Shown: positions 22,944 through 33,982 of the stretch, piece by piece | How the letters are laid out: every line of letters begins with the position of its first letter | Position numbering within the stretch: the first letter of the stretch is position 1 | From: Selaginella moellendorffii | Taxonomy: Eukaryota > Streptophyta > Lycopodiopsida > Selaginellales > Selaginellaceae | DNA length: 64,000 nucleotides | NCBI RefSeq assembly: GCF_000143415.4 | Contig: NW_003314264.1 | Coordinates: forward strand, 3,073,444 to 3,137,443 | Direction: 5' to 3' | Notes under the pieces: generated by a model | The model's database searches: none | The model's input: only the letters and a program-made list of their open reading frames with translations | What the model was told of the DNA's origin: nothing | Position numbers and translations under genes: made by a program

Positions 22944-23710
22944 ATGGCGTCCGCGAATGCGCCCTACGCGACGCTGTACAACCAGCCCAAGTACGAGTCG
23001 CGCAAGCAGGCGGACTTACCGCCGTGGGAGAAGGAGCAGTGGGCGTGGAAGAAGAGCAAGACGTGCAACAGCGGCGGACCCAATGTGGGCGCGACGCCCG
23101 ACTTGATCACGCCCGAGCCGCTACCGCCCGCGGTACCGCCCGCGGTAAGCCCGGTGCCGTGCGCCCAGTCGGCCCCCTTTGGGACCGAGGAGAACATGGC
23201 CAACCACACGGACAAGGTACGCTCGCGACACGTGTTAGGTTTGAAGTAGGGATGTGTTGAGATATCCCACATGCACTGGCGTGGAACTGGGGCAGGGTGT
23301 GGGTATAAAGAGCGAGGGTTCATTCGAGTGATATTATAGAGCCGTGTGGTCAGCGCAAAGCGAACTATTCTTTCGCCTTTTACTAAAGAATACCGTGTGC
23401 TGGCCACATTAAAGCGGCATATCAAAATTTTTGGGCCGCCTCTGCAAAGGGGCACCAACAAATCTAAGTCACTAAGAAGGAAAGCCAGTTCTTGGGAGAT
23501 AGTTCTTGTTCTTAAGATCTGTTCCTTTCGATCTTACTTTGATGTTTTGTCGTGCAGCCTGATGCCGATATCATTGCGGAGAACAACAGGGCTCCGTGGG
23601 AGCGAGAAGAGAGCCCCTACTTCTCCAAAGTGGTCAGTGGATCAATCGAAACCCAATCTAAACAAAAATTCAAGGCCAACGGTGATGACCCTTTATTGTG
23701 TAGTTTATGA
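22944..23710 (+). CDS. small proline-rich protein of unknown function
   Basis: Two exons, 22944-23216 and 23558-23710, in phase, giving about 141 residues. The N-terminal half is rich in charged and aromatic residues (YNQPKYESRKQADLPPWEKE), followed by a Pro/Ala-rich stretch (PEPLPPAVPPAVSPVP). Exon 2 contains the hydrophilic NNRAPWEREESPYFSKVV. There is no signal peptide or membrane segment. I do not recognise a family. The intron of 341 bp is long for this window, and GTCAGT in exon 2 could be a further donor, so the 3' end is uncertain. Confidence 0.55.
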
Positions 23711-24035
23711 GCTCTGCGACGCCCCCGCCGTCTTACCTCCACACCGCGCGTTGGAGGTGATCAAAGGAAGAAGAAATCGAAGCTCGACATTGTACGGATA
23801 TAATCATTCCGTACTGTTACCGCTAAGCTGGCATTATTTACCTAGCTTTCTTCGTGCGTGCGCTGGGACAAGTAAATAGCCGAGGTGATCCAGAAGCAGC
23901 GGTAGAAGACCAATGACGAGAAATGGAATAGATCGCGAGAATTTGATTTTCCTGTTGATCAATGCCAGGTTTTGTTCGCTTATATTTGTGTTGTGGTAAC
24001 AACGGGACGAGTGGGGTAGGGTTTTTGGCGATGCA
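23711..24035. other. intergenic region, no gene seen
   Basis: 325 bp between two plus-strand genes; probably the 3' UTR of the first and the promoter of the second. Confidence 0.5.
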
Positions 24036-25432
24036 ATGCTGCGCGTCCCGGGGGTGAGTCTCGTCCCCATCGCCGCGATCCAGGGTGGGAATTCGAGGCA
24101 CAAAGCGCGAGATTTCGCTGCGCGATCCTCCTACCTGGTTTGTGGATCTGTCGCGAGAGAGAAGCAATTGCGACGTTTGCTAATGTTTGCTTATGTAGGG
24201 AAATGAGAATGGTGGTTCCGCGTCCTCAGAGGGTGGTAAATCTTTCTTCGTGGCTCGATCGATTCGAGGATTTTGCTCTAAAGATCCTATCTTCCTTGCA
24301 GGACGCGACGGAGTGACGAGGGTGAAGTTCGTGCTACAGAGACAATGCATGTTTGGCGAGCATTTCAAAGTGATTGGCGGCCATCCAGCGCTGGGGGAGT
24401 GGGATCCCAGGGCAGCGATACCTCTAGAGTGGTCTGATGGTCACAATTGGACGACAGAACTAGTAAGCACCACTCTAGGACGTAAGTGTGGAGTGGATTT
24501 CTTCGTTTCTCTTCGTCACCCTCATTGCGTGTTTCTTGCTCAGGACGTGCCACAGGGGAGCGTCTTCGAGTATAAGTTCGTATTGCAATGTCAGAATGGA
24601 TGGATTCACTGGCAGCCCGGCCCCAACCGCGTCTTCTCGACGCCGGAAAAGAAGCCGTCGCTGGTTGTCTCCCAGACTTGGGATTTTGATGCCAAGGGTA
24701 TGGAAGACGGCGACGCCACTGAAGCTCGAGAGGAAAGTTTATCAGGTGCTGAAGAAGCTCGTGGAAAGAGCATGCTAGAAACTGAAGCTCCACAGGAAAC
24801 CATGGCAGATACAGAAGCTCGTGGAAAGAGCATGCTAGAAACTGAAGCTCCACAGGAAACCATGGCAGATACAGAAGCTCGTGGAAAGAGCATGCTAGAA
24901 ACTGAAGCTCCACAGGAAACCATGCCAGATACAGAAGCTCGTGGAAAGAGCATGCTAGAAACTGAAGCTCCACAGGAAACCATGCCAGATACAGAAGCTC
25001 GTGGAAAGAGCATGCTAGAAACTGAAGCTCCACAGGAAACCATGCCAGATACAGAAGCTCGAGAGGAAGGCACGGCCTTGGCTAGCGAGGGTGGAGATCA
25101 AGCAGCCATTTCTTCCCTGGAATCAAGACAGCTTGGTGAGCAAGCAGGATCAGACAGTGAACAAGAAGAACAAGAAGAACAAGAACAAGCTTTTGAGGCC
25201 TGCATCGAACTCCCTGATACTCTTCCCAATTTCGACAGCGCGAAAGTATGTTGCTTCTTTCTTTTCCTTTGCTTTTGGTGGCATGAGCTTTGCATTCCAG
25301 GAGAGGGATGTGATCGAGGTGCAAGTTTCAGAGGTTCGTGTGGAGCCTCAGCTCCAGCCTACAAAACTCACCGTGTGGCAGAAGGATCGTACCTGGTTTT
25401 CAAAAGTGCTTTCATTCGTTTTTAAAAGATGA
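24036..25432 (+). CDS. CBM20 starch-binding-domain protein with acidic repeat region
   Basis: Five exons (24036-24053, 24199-24235, 24302-24462, 24544-25245, 25301-25432) join in phase to 349 residues. Residues 20-115 form a CBM20 fold: VKFVLQRQCMFGEHFKVIGG, HPALGEWDP, WTTEL, VFEYKFVLQ and WQPGPNRVF. This domain binds starch or glycogen. Most of the rest is acidic and disordered, with five tandem copies of a 20-residue unit (RGKSMLETEAPQETM core) and a Glu/Gln-rich segment. A basic C-terminal tail (WFSKVLSFVFKR) may be amphipathic. There is no catalytic domain, so it may be a scaffold on starch or a regulatory carbohydrate sensor; this is inference. Confidence 0.83.
24754..25053 (+). repeat. 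five 60-bp tandem repeats inside the CBM20 gene
   Basis: Exactly five units of 60 bp, starting GAAGCTCGTGGAAAGAGC. They appear identical except for one base (GCAGAT in units 1-2, CCAGAT in units 3-5) that turns Ala into Pro. The period is a multiple of three, so copy-number change keeps the frame. Confidence 0.97.
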
Positions 25433-26229
25433 CAAGGTCTCGTGGTTTACTTCTGTGTTTGCGAGATCGTTATTCGCATGAAGTCGATGAGCGCACAGAG
25501 GCGGCCAAAGAATTTAGTGTCGAATGCCGCATAGGAGTGTAATATCTTAACTCATCTTCGCAGACGCCGAGAGATTTAAATATCTATAATAATGATTTTT
25601 TTAACCACGTCTTGATGTTTGCTCTCAAGGTTGTTAATTGCAGTGTGAAGCGAAGAAAGTGTTATGAATGTCTAGATCTGGCCAAAAAAAAAGTTTAAAC
25701 GACAAAGGAAATCCAATCAATGGTATTCTAGTATTACTAAAGCATCCAAGAGGCTTTCAAAAACTAAATTGGATACTAAACTGTGTAGGGAGTTGGGAGT
25801 TTCATTAGGATTTACAAACATCTCACTATCATTTTCTTGGGCGAAAAATAAAATTTATTTAGCCATATTCTAAAAGTTTCAAGAAAGATGAATCTTATAA
25901 GCCTTGGAATGTACTTCAAGCATGAATTCGAACTATAAACTACAGATTCCACTAAAGAAAAACATTGTGGGCCCAATCACACTCCAGTGACCTTGAGGCT
26001 AAGAAGAACAGTTAGTGAGCCACTCCTCTTGCTGCCTCCCTATTGCTCCCTATTGGACAACGGTCATTGAGTGTCAATGCCAGTTAACACATTGCATGTA
26101 TAGTTGAATGGCATTGTAGAAGGTAAATGTTTTTTTATGTGTTTGTAATGGGATTTTGTAGCTAGATATACCTTGGCTTAAGGAAATTATTATGCTTATA
26201 ATTACTTCTTCAATTCTTCTTTAGATCTG
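25433..26229. other. intergenic region, no gene seen
   Basis: About 800 bp of moderately AT-rich DNA after the CBM20 gene. No coding signal was found. It may include eroded retrotransposon sequence upstream of the copia remnant. Confidence 0.5.
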
Positions 26230-26790
26230 GTTAAAGTGGAATACAACAATAACTGTTATATCTGTGAGCCAATACATGTAGGCCCAAGCATGTTGAAACA
26301 CTAACTAGTTTTTTATTTCTGTCATTTGGATCTCTAAGATAATCTGCATCTGCAAATCAAATGATTTGAGAGCTCCCCTTGTCACCTGTGTTGCTGAGTA
26401 CAAAAGACCCAAGTGCTTGTCTCTGCAAGGTAGTGAAAAAATTTCATTGGAGCAATTAGCTGGACAAGCAAGAAGTAGTCCATGGTGGCAACCTCAACAA
26501 CATGAATCATGCATCAGCCATCAAGCAAGTTATCTGGCTCAGTAAATTATTTCAGGACTTGGGAGTTGCACACACCTCTACACCGACTCAGCTCTACAAT
26601 GACAATTCCTCAGCTGTGCAACTTGCTCACAATCTTATACTTCATGGCACAAAACACATTGGGGCCAGATTTCACATTATGTGGGATCATGTCTCCTGCC
26701 AGCAAATATCTCTCAACCACACCCTGCTGACATTTTCACTAAGGTTTTGGCACCACAAACTCTTGGAAAACACTTGGCTGGGCAGCCAAG
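26230..26790 (+). pseudogene. decayed Ty1-copia pol (3' end, RNase H)
   Basis: Shifting frames match the end of copia polyproteins. There is a degraded VISVSQYM-like stretch near 26255, then SWTSKK, then IKQVIWLSKLFQDLG, LYNDNSSAVQLAHN and TKHIGARFH, and finally in another frame HPADIFTKVLAPQTLGKHL. This is the RNase H domain and the conserved pol tail. Several stops and shifts show it is dead. LTRs were not identified. Confidence 0.85.
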
Positions 26791-27314
26791 TGTGTTTTAC
26801 GCTTCTTTGTTTTCAGACAGCATATTCTCAGAAACTGCCTTTTGCATTTATCCAGGGAGACATATCCATCGAACTTTTTCCTGCGCTTATGAATGGGACA
26901 GATCCTTGTCGCTATTTTTTCAGGCTTCTTCAGCACTACTCGCGTTTCATGATCAGCAGCACGGGACTTCGACACAGAAACGATTCTAGCAGGGTCCGCC
27001 GAATGCAACTGGAAAGGTAACTGCTCGGTTTTTAACATGATGTTGGAAATGATTCTTCTCCTGTCAAGTAGCCAGACAATGTCCCAGTTTTCGAACTCAG
27101 CCCGGAAGTTAAAAGCGGGACCGAACAGCTGAATGTTTACGCCACCTAGACTAGATGGAGATGAGAAACGAAGAAAGGAGATTTCAGTTGTAATTGTTCC
27201 AGTAAACCAACTCTCGGCTGTTGATGACGACGCTGTTCTCATAGAGGGGCATCACACGAGCTAGAGCAATGAGAAAACAAAATCCAAGGGATATTTTACA
27301 GGAAAACTTCCATG
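26791..27314. other. intergenic region, no gene seen
   Basis: About 520 bp between the copia remnant and the end of the PPR gene on the minus strand. No supported gene. Confidence 0.5.
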
Positions 27315-29276
27315 CTATGCCCTGGCGTGGACGTTGGAGAGCAAAACGAAGGGGCCACCATCCTGGTTTTCCAGATTGTGAAGCTCCGTGGCTGCCAAAG
27401 ATGCCTTTTGGACGTTTCCTTGCAATCCACAGGCGCTCAACACCGATCTCCACGATACAGTGCCAGGCTCAAAAGGCATCTCTAGAACAATCTCCTGTGC
27501 ATCCCCAATCCTGCCCAGCCTCCCCAGCAGATCGATCACGCAGTTAAAGTGGTCGACCACGGGAGCAATCTCAAAGTCGCCAACCATGGACGAAAACTCA
27601 CAGCACGCGGTGGCCAGCATCCCGGCATGGCTGCAGACGGATAGAACACACACGAAGCTAACCTCGTCCACTTCGATCCCTTCCAGCTCCATCTCCTTGA
27701 ACAGCTGCAGCGCCTCCGCCCCTCGCTCGTTCTGCGCATACGCAGCCAGCATCGAGTTCCAAGCCACTCGGCCGCGATCCTCCATTCGATCAAAGATCTC
27801 CCTGGCGGCCTCGGGACACCCGCATTTCGCAAACATGCTCACGAGCTTGGTGTCGATACCGGCGTCCGGCGGATGGACGAGTTCTTCCACGATCATGTGA
27901 ATAATCTTGGCCTTCGTAGTGCAGGCGAGCCCGGAAGACGCATCTATGACTCCCATCAGTGCGGACTTGTCCGGATCGACGCCCTCAATCGCCATGCATT
28001 GGAAAACTTCGAATGCATCCCTGCTATGTCCGTTCTGGGCATACGCCCAAAGCATGGCCGACCATGTCAGCGTGTTTCGAATCGGCATGGATTGGAAGAT
28101 GGAATGCGCTCGCCCCGGCAAGCCGGCCGATCCGTAAGCTGCGATTGCCGCCGTTGAGGATGCGACGTCCCACTTCGGCATCCGGCAGTAGACAGCCTCC
28201 GCGTGAGCAAACTCCCCGTTCTCGGCATCTGCTGCAAGCATAGCGCTCCAAGAGACCAAGTTCCTCTCCGGCATGCTCGTGAAGAGGTATCTAGATTCCT
28301 TCAGATGCTCGCCCTTTCCTAGAGCCGTGACCATTGCTGTGCTAGAAACTACATTGCTATGTGGGATCTTGGCGTAGATCTCTTTCACTTGATCCAAATC
28401 GCCCGCCTCGGCAAATGCCGTAAGAAGCGCGTTCCAAAATGGAAGATCTCTCCCGGTCGCCTGATTGAACAGCGCCATGGCCCGATCCAAATCGAGATTC
28501 CGAGAAAACCCCAGCATCATTGTGGTACACGACACGGCGTCTCTTTCATCCATCGCCTCGAAAATCACCAACGCGCTGGCAAAATCCCCGTGCTCCACAA
28601 ACGCGCTCATCATCGCGTTGCAGCTGGGCACATTCCACTGCGGCATCCGGTGAAATATCTCCTCCGCTTCTCTGAGATTCCCATTCTCGGCGTTCGCGAC
28701 GATCATCGCCGTGCAAGGCACGACAGTGCGCTCGGGCATGGCATCAAACAAGATTCCCGCCTCTAAAAGATTCCCTTCCTGGGCATATGCTGTCACAACG
28801 ATGCTCCACGAAACGACGTTGGCGACGGGCATCCGTGCGAATAAACCGCGCGCCTCATCCACATAACCGCGCGCGCCATACGCCGTGATAACCACGTTCC
28901 AGACGACGATGCTGTGCCCGGGCATCTTAGCCAGTATATGCTTAGAATCAGCAAGATGCCCATTATGGGCATATGCCGTGACAAGGATTGTCCACGAGTA
29001 AACGTTTCTCTGGTGGATCGCATCAAATACTTCGCGCGCTTCGATGACGCTGCCACAGCTGCCGTACATCTGGACGAGAAGATTCCCCACGAATCTTTCT
29101 CGATCCCGGCGACCGTGGCGGGCGAGGAGAGAGTGGAGTTGCCTGCCCCTGGAGAGCGATCGCGCGCTGCCAAATTGCCTCAGCAGCTCGGCGCAGCGCT
29201 TCAGTTCTAGCTGGGGATCCGGTTCCTGAAGCTCGATTTTGGCTGCAATTGTAGCAATCGATCTCCGGAGTCCCAT
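27315..29276 (-). CDS. PPR protein (653 residues), array mostly of S-type repeats
   Basis: A single uninterrupted exon. About fifteen PPR motifs follow a short leader (MGLRRSIATIAAKIELQ), most about 31 residues long: VVSWSIVVTAYAQEGNLLEA, LVSWSAMLAADAENGEFAHA and so on. Longer PLS-type motifs come near the C-terminus (VDPDKSALMGVIDA). It ends in an E1-like motif (FVLLSNVHA) without E+ or DYW. An organellar RNA-binding role is inferred from the family; no clear transit peptide was scored. Its ATG lies 70 bp inside the end of the upstream PPR frame. Confidence 0.9.
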   Translation of the reverse strand: MGLRRSIATIAAKIELQEPDPQLELKRCAELLRQFGSARSLSRGRQLHSLLARHGRRDRERFVGNLLVQMYGSCGSVIEAREVFDAIHQRNVYSWTILVTAYAHNGHLADSKHILAKMPGHSIVVWNVVITAYGARGYVDEARGLFARMPVANVVSWSIVVTAYAQEGNLLEAGILFDAMPERTVVPCTAMIVANAENGNLREAEEIFHRMPQWNVPSCNAMMSAFVEHGDFASALVIFEAMDERDAVSCTTMMLGFSRNLDLDRAMALFNQATGRDLPFWNALLTAFAEAGDLDQVKEIYAKIPHSNVVSSTAMVTALGKGEHLKESRYLFTSMPERNLVSWSAMLAADAENGEFAHAEAVYCRMPKWDVASSTAAIAAYGSAGLPGRAHSIFQSMPIRNTLTWSAMLWAYAQNGHSRDAFEVFQCMAIEGVDPDKSALMGVIDASSGLACTTKAKIIHMIVEELVHPPDAGIDTKLVSMFAKCGCPEAAREIFDRMEDRGRVAWNSMLAAYAQNERGAEALQLFKEMELEGIEVDEVSFVCVLSVCSHAGMLATACCEFSSMVGDFEIAPVVDHFNCVIDLLGRLGRIGDAQEIVLEMPFEPGTVSWRSVLSACGLQGNVQKASLAATELHNLENQDGGPFVLLSNVHARA

Positions 29277-30667
29277 TCACTCCATGGTTGAGATCTAGGG
29301 TTCTCTCGTCGTGATCCAGCGGCGGCATTGGCAGCTACCAGGCTCTGGACGAAGAAATCTCTTTGGGATCCAGTGGTAGCGAGGAAGATCCTCCATTCCA
29401 AGCTCCCAGCAGCAAAGGGCATACTGGCAATGAGCTCGGCGGCATCGCGCGCGCGTCCTCCTCGGCACAGCGCATCGATCACACAGCAGTAGTGGCTCCT
29501 CCAAGGTGTGATTCCAAAATCCGTGCTCATGGACGCGAAGCAATGCCGCGCCGCCGAGAATCTGCCGTCCCGGGCCAGCGCCGCGAGAACAGACACGAAG
29601 CATCCAGCGTCGGGAAGAACCTCCGCCATGAGCTTCATCCCATCGAAAATCTGGAGCACTCTTTTGGAATCTCCACTCTGGGCATTTGCTGCCAGCGCGG
29701 TGTTCCACGCGATTTCATCCTTTTGGCCCGGCATTGCGGAGAAGAGCTCATTCATCGATCGGGTGTGTCCAGCCATGGCAAGCGCCACGAGCATCGCGCT
29801 CCAAGAGAAGAGATCCCGGGCAGGCATCGCCGCGAAGAACGAGCTTACCTCTTCTAGATGCCCCGTTTGGGCAAATGCCGAGATCATGGAGTTCCAGGAG
29901 ACAAGATCGTGAAACTCCATCGAATTAAAGATGTGCTTCGAAGATTCTATTTGACCGTTTCGCGAGTACGCAACAAGCATTGCATTTTGTAGTGCTAAAT
30001 CGTGTTCGTGTGATGAATCATAGATCGCCTTAGAGATCTCCAAATCCCCGCTCTGGGCAAGGGCACTAAGGATTGCCGTCGAGGAGATCAAGTCCCACTC
30101 GGGCATGGAAGTGAAAACCTCCTTCGCCATCTCGCAGATGCCAGATTTTTCGCACGCTTGTAACAATGCTGTCCAGGAGATCAAACTTCGCATCGGCATC
30201 GCCAAGAACAGCGCTTCCGTTTCCTCCAGATGCCTCGCCTTGGCAAAAGCGCACGTCATTGCGTTCCAGGTGATCAAGCTCCGGTCCTCCATCTGATCAA
30301 ACACCGTCTTCGCGGCGTCGAGATCGCCGTGCTGTGCGTGCGCGCAGAGCATCGCGGTGGCGGATATGAGATTCAGGAGCGGCATCCGGTGGAAGAATTC
30401 GGCGGTGTCGTGGTAGCAGTCGTTTGAGACGTAGGCGACGAACATAAAGTCCCAGGAGAAGGAATCGCGCGCGCCCATGGAGTCGAATATCCTCCTCGCG
30501 TTCCTGGCGCTCCCACAGCGCCCATACATTGCTATCAGATGGTTGCAAAGGAAGACATCGCAATGCTTGAGCTGGATCTCTTGCTCGATCCTCTGGGCTT
30601 GGCTCAAGTGTGAGCATGTCATCACCAATCTAATGCATTCCTCTCTATCCATACTAAGTAGTTCCAT
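29207..30667 (-). CDS. PPR protein (486 residues) with disrupted C-terminus
   Basis: A single exon with repeated PPR motifs, many of the 31-residue S type (LISWTALLQACEKSGICEMA, LVSWNSMISAFAQTGHLEE). After the motif RDAAELIASMPFAAG the expected E1 region is replaced by an unrelated Arg/Ser/Gln-rich tail (SRRENPRSQPWSEWDSGDR) that runs over the start of the next PPR frame. This suggests truncation when the downstream sequence became joined here. It may still make protein. An RNA-binding role is inferred from the family. Confidence 0.83.
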   Translation of the reverse strand: MELLSMDREECIRLVMTCSHLSQAQRIEQEIQLKHCDVFLCNHLIAMYGRCGSARNARRIFDSMGARDSFSWDFMFVAYVSNDCYHDTAEFFHRMPLLNLISATAMLCAHAQHGDLDAAKTVFDQMEDRSLITWNAMTCAFAKARHLEETEALFLAMPMRSLISWTALLQACEKSGICEMAKEVFTSMPEWDLISSTAILSALAQSGDLEISKAIYDSSHEHDLALQNAMLVAYSRNGQIESSKHIFNSMEFHDLVSWNSMISAFAQTGHLEEVSSFFAAMPARDLFSWSAMLVALAMAGHTRSMNELFSAMPGQKDEIAWNTALAANAQSGDSKRVLQIFDGMKLMAEVLPDAGCFVSVLAALARDGRFSAARHCFASMSTDFGITPWRSHYCCVIDALCRGGRARDAAELIASMPFAAGSLEWRIFLATTGSQRDFFVQSLVAANAAAGSRRENPRSQPWSEWDSGDRLLQLQPKSSFRNRIPS

Positions 30668-30725
30668 AGCAAATCAGCAAGAAGTTCTTTCTTCTTCCTT
30701 CCTCTCCCTTCATTTCTTCAACACT

Positions 30726-31298
30726 CTACACTCTTGCTCTGCAAATTGGACAAGAGGTGCTCAGCGAGAGCCACTTTTGGATGCACGGCGAGTGGAAGCT
30801 GTGCGAGCATTTGAGAAACATCCGCTCGCCCACCATTCGATGAGCAGGATCACTCTCCTCTTGCAATTCACCTAGGCATATAGCGCAGCGCTCGTCACCA
30901 ATGATTCTTCTTGATCCCGCGGCGATGGAGGGCTGGATGGAACAATCAAGCATTTCCAAGAATGGCCTTTCTGTCCCGTGGCGAGCGGGAAGAACACCAG
31001 TTATCCTGTGCTCCTCCTCTCCGATGAAAAAGCTGTGCTCCAAATCGAGCTCAATCTCTTCTTCGCCACGGCAATTGAGAACTCCTTCCAGAGCTGATAA
31101 GCTGAGCAACACGTAGGCAATAAGCATCGATCCCAGCGCTGCTACTCCAATTTGGATGAGAATGTAGCCCTTGGCAAACGGCAGCAGCACCATTGCCAGC
31201 AGTAAGCACACAAGGCTGGCGCCCATATCTTGCAGCATTTCAACCATCTTCTTCTTCTTGAATCTCCTTCTTTGCAAGCTAGTTATTTTGGAGGACAA
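30726..31298 (-). CDS. RING-H2 membrane protein (probable E3 ligase)
   Basis: A single exon of 190 residues. A basic N-terminus is followed by two hydrophobic segments (LVCLLLAMVLLPFA and IQIGVAALGSMLIAYVLLSL), then an acidic linker and a C-terminal RING-H2 finger (CAICLGEL, CSHSFHSPCIQKWL, CPIC). This is the layout of ATL-like plant E3 ligases anchored in membranes. The classic ATL GLD motif is not evident. The stop codon lies 58 bp before the ATG of the next PPR gene on the same strand. Confidence 0.85.
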   Translation of the reverse strand: MSSKITSLQRRRFKKKKMVEMLQDMGASLVCLLLAMVLLPFAKGYILIQIGVAALGSMLIAYVLLSLSALEGVLNCRGEEEIELDLEHSFFIGEEEHRITGVLPARHGTERPFLEMLDCSIQPSIAAGSRRIIGDERCAICLGELQEESDPAHRMVGERMFLKCSHSFHSPCIQKWLSLSTSCPICRARV

Positions 31299-31715
31299 GA
31301 AGCTTCTAATGCAGCCATTGAGTTCTCCTTCTTCTTTGATTCTGTCACTGGATAAAATCCTGCCAAATGCGAGTGAATGAAGAATCGCTGGGAAAGATCA
31401 GGATCAGTGATCCTGGTCGCCTGGCTACAACGAATCCCATATACAAGACTTTCAAAGATTGCGAGTGTCGCCAGTACTCTATACACTGTCCCTGATATGT
31501 TTTCTATGAGTGTAATTTCACGGTGCATTTATTTATGGACATGGTGTGATGGTTCGTTTTAAAGAACCCTCTTGCGTGTCTTGGAATATATAACCACGAT
31601 TTCAACCATGAACACTAAAGAAACATCCTAGTGTCACGCTTTGATTTTTCAGGTGTTGAGAAGATCATGTAAATAAAAACTCTGTAATTTGCTTTCCTGT
31701 TACATGCCAATACAA
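31299..31715. other. intergenic region, no gene seen
   Basis: About 420 bp between the carboxypeptidase 3' end and the RING-H2 start, both on the minus strand. It presumably contains the RING-H2 promoter. Confidence 0.5.
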
Positions 31716-33523
31716 TCAAAATGTTGGAAGAGGTTTTCCAGCTAGAAAGCTTTGGAACATTGCGAGCGCTGGGCCTGGTCGATCCGTGGGAACCATGTGG
31801 CCGGCTCCTCGAATCGTCGCAAACGTGAGACCTTCGTATACCTGAGTCCATCCTCCAACCTTTCAAACACACCCCCCATGTTATAATCGACCAATTGAAG
31901 TTAGAAACCAACCTCATCTTCGTAGTCCCACGTATACCAGGGCGTGTGTACGGTGAGATTGAGAGCATCGATCCAGCTTCGGCTTGATAGTGTGGACACA
32001 ACGGAATCCCAATCTCCACTGGAAAGTAAAACCAATGCTTAGCAGCACAAAACAAGTTAAAGAGGTACCTGTAAATCCAGATTCTTATGCCGCTTGTAAG
32101 AAGCTTTTTGTACACAGGAAGCATAGAACCATCAAAATCTGACCTCGAATACCCAAAGTTGATAGTGTCGCTGGACAAAAACACGTTTAAAACTTGGACA
32201 TTTCTTTGAGCGAATATTGATTTACCTGCACATACTCCAATCCACAGGACGCCTCGCGACATGAAGGGCTTCCTGAACGTCGTGCGAGTTGAGGAACGAC
32301 CCTATCCAATCTTCGCAAGTATCGTACACTCTCCGCAGCAGATTCTTGTGAAGGTCGACGTCACGTCGACGGTTTCTCACCTGGATGGTGCAGTCGTCCC
32401 TGTACACGTTGTACGGGTTGATGAACTGCGTGAGCCTGTTGATGCCTTGGTTTGCGGCGCTGCACTTGGCGGCGTCACCTTTCGGGGAGAAGCAGTTCTC
32501 CATAGCCTCGCTGTATATGTCATCGGAGATGATCGAGTGTGTGTGCAGGAACTCGACGTTCCCGGGCAGCTCAAACTTGCTGTCCGTCCAGGCATTGCCA
32601 ATCTGTGGCATTTGGATCGAGACAGCGTTAGTGTGATCGAACTGACTTTAAGTAAAGATTAGATCTAGCATACCGCGATTCCTTTGAAGTTTATGGAGCC
32701 GCCTTGAGAGTTGTAGCTCAGGATCTTTGATGCCAATGTTGGAATGTAATGCCCTGTGCCGCGTTTTTCAACACCACAGGTCTAAAGCATGATCCACTCT
32801 CGAGCTTACCTGCATAGCTCTCCCCAGTCACGTAGAAATCGTTCTTGGAATACTCTGGGAAAATTTTTAGCCACTCTATAAGAAACTGTAAATTCTGGTC
32901 GGCTGTAGAAACAAATTATCAAGTGTTAAAAGAATAACTGAAAAGAGGTTAACGAAACAAACCGGTGTTATCATCTGTATATGAATCATCAGAAGAATTC
33001 GAGTATGAGAAGCCCACACCGGCAGGGGACTCTAGAAAAATGATATTTGCATCTGCAAGTAGAGATTGGCAATCTTGTTTGCCAGCAATCTATTAAATTT
33101 TGTATGATCTTACTCTTGTTCCATGAGTATGCGTTGAGCTTGAGACCATTCTGCGACGGCCGGAAAGGTCCGAGCTCGCCAAGAGCACCCGATCCGACCG
33201 AAGAACAACCGGGACCTATACAAGCAAAAGCTCTAGAGATTCTTAGCAAAAACGAACCGCGTTTTCGTTCTTTCTTTACCTCCATTGAGCCACAAGACGA
33301 GAGGTAACGAAGATGGAGCGTTGCTAGTAGTGTCTGCCTCGAAAAACCAATAGAAGAGTGCCTTGCCTGACTTGATTGGAATGTTTCCAGCGTAGTGTTT
33401 GAATCCAACTTGTGGCTGTCCCGGAAGCTTGGTGACAAGCTGAGATGGATCTGCTGCTAGAGAGAGTGAAATTGCCAGGATCGCAATTGTGGAAGCTGCA
33501 AGCAAAGAGCTTTGAGCTGCCAT
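31716..33523 (-). CDS. serine carboxypeptidase-like protein (S10 family)
   Basis: About nine exons with introns of roughly 50-70 bp. The N-terminus is a signal peptide ([17 protein letters not shown]). Family blocks follow in order: [33 protein letters not shown], the nucleophile in [12 protein letters not shown], the Asp region [14 protein letters not shown] and the His region [13 protein letters not shown]. The triad is complete. It ends KPLPTF-TGA. The protein should enter the secretory pathway and act in vacuole or apoplast as a carboxypeptidase; some plant relatives are acyltransferases and sequence alone does not decide. Confidence 0.9.
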
Positions 33524-33982
33524 GATTTGTTACTCTCTGATTGGTCTTAGTGACTTTATATATACATTTTAGTATGAAAGATTCAGTACTCAAGAACACC
33601 TTACGAATCCATTCTCAATAATTTGTCGCCAGATGTTACAAGATTTATCTGTGGATGTTTATAAAGTAAGATGGATTCTTTCTTTGCTTGATTCTCCATT
33701 TGGAGAGATTACGCCAGCAAGATGGTCAAACTGGAATGTTTGACAACGTGACAAATCGGTGATTTGCAAATTATAGTGATGCTTTGGCAAAGTTTTCCTC
33801 CATCACTTAGTAGATTTGCTCCGGCATTTCATCGAAGAGTCCCTTTGGCCTCTCTGTGCGTAGGCTGATACAGATTATGCGCGTTCTGTGCGTAGAGCTC
33901 GTTCCACCCATCGCATCTAAGGCATAGCTTATCCGTTTTAAGCAAATTTCGTTACGTATGGAAGCATATTCTCCTTCTTCCA
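33524..33982. promoter_or_regulatory. divergent intergenic region
   Basis: 459 bp between the carboxypeptidase ATG (minus) and a PPR ATG (plus). A TATATATA phrase near 33557, 30-40 bp upstream of the carboxypeptidase ATG on the minus strand, could be its TATA element. Confidence 0.4.

Noticed and set aside
24754-25053. CRISPR-like array
   Set aside because: The repeats are contiguous coding units without spacers, in a plant gene.
24365-25073. Two long antisense frames (222 and 155 codons) over the CBM20 gene
   Set aside because: They exist only because the 60-bp repeat has no stop in those frames; the sense strand has domain, splice and phase support.
29508-29912. Plus-strand frames opposite the PPR genes (27388-30300)
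   Set aside because: Antisense shadows of the PPR repeats with no independent signals.
31283-31528. 81-codon frame upstream of the RING-H2 gene, as an extra N-terminus
   Set aside because: Different frame, no splice sites that join it well, and no family resemblance.
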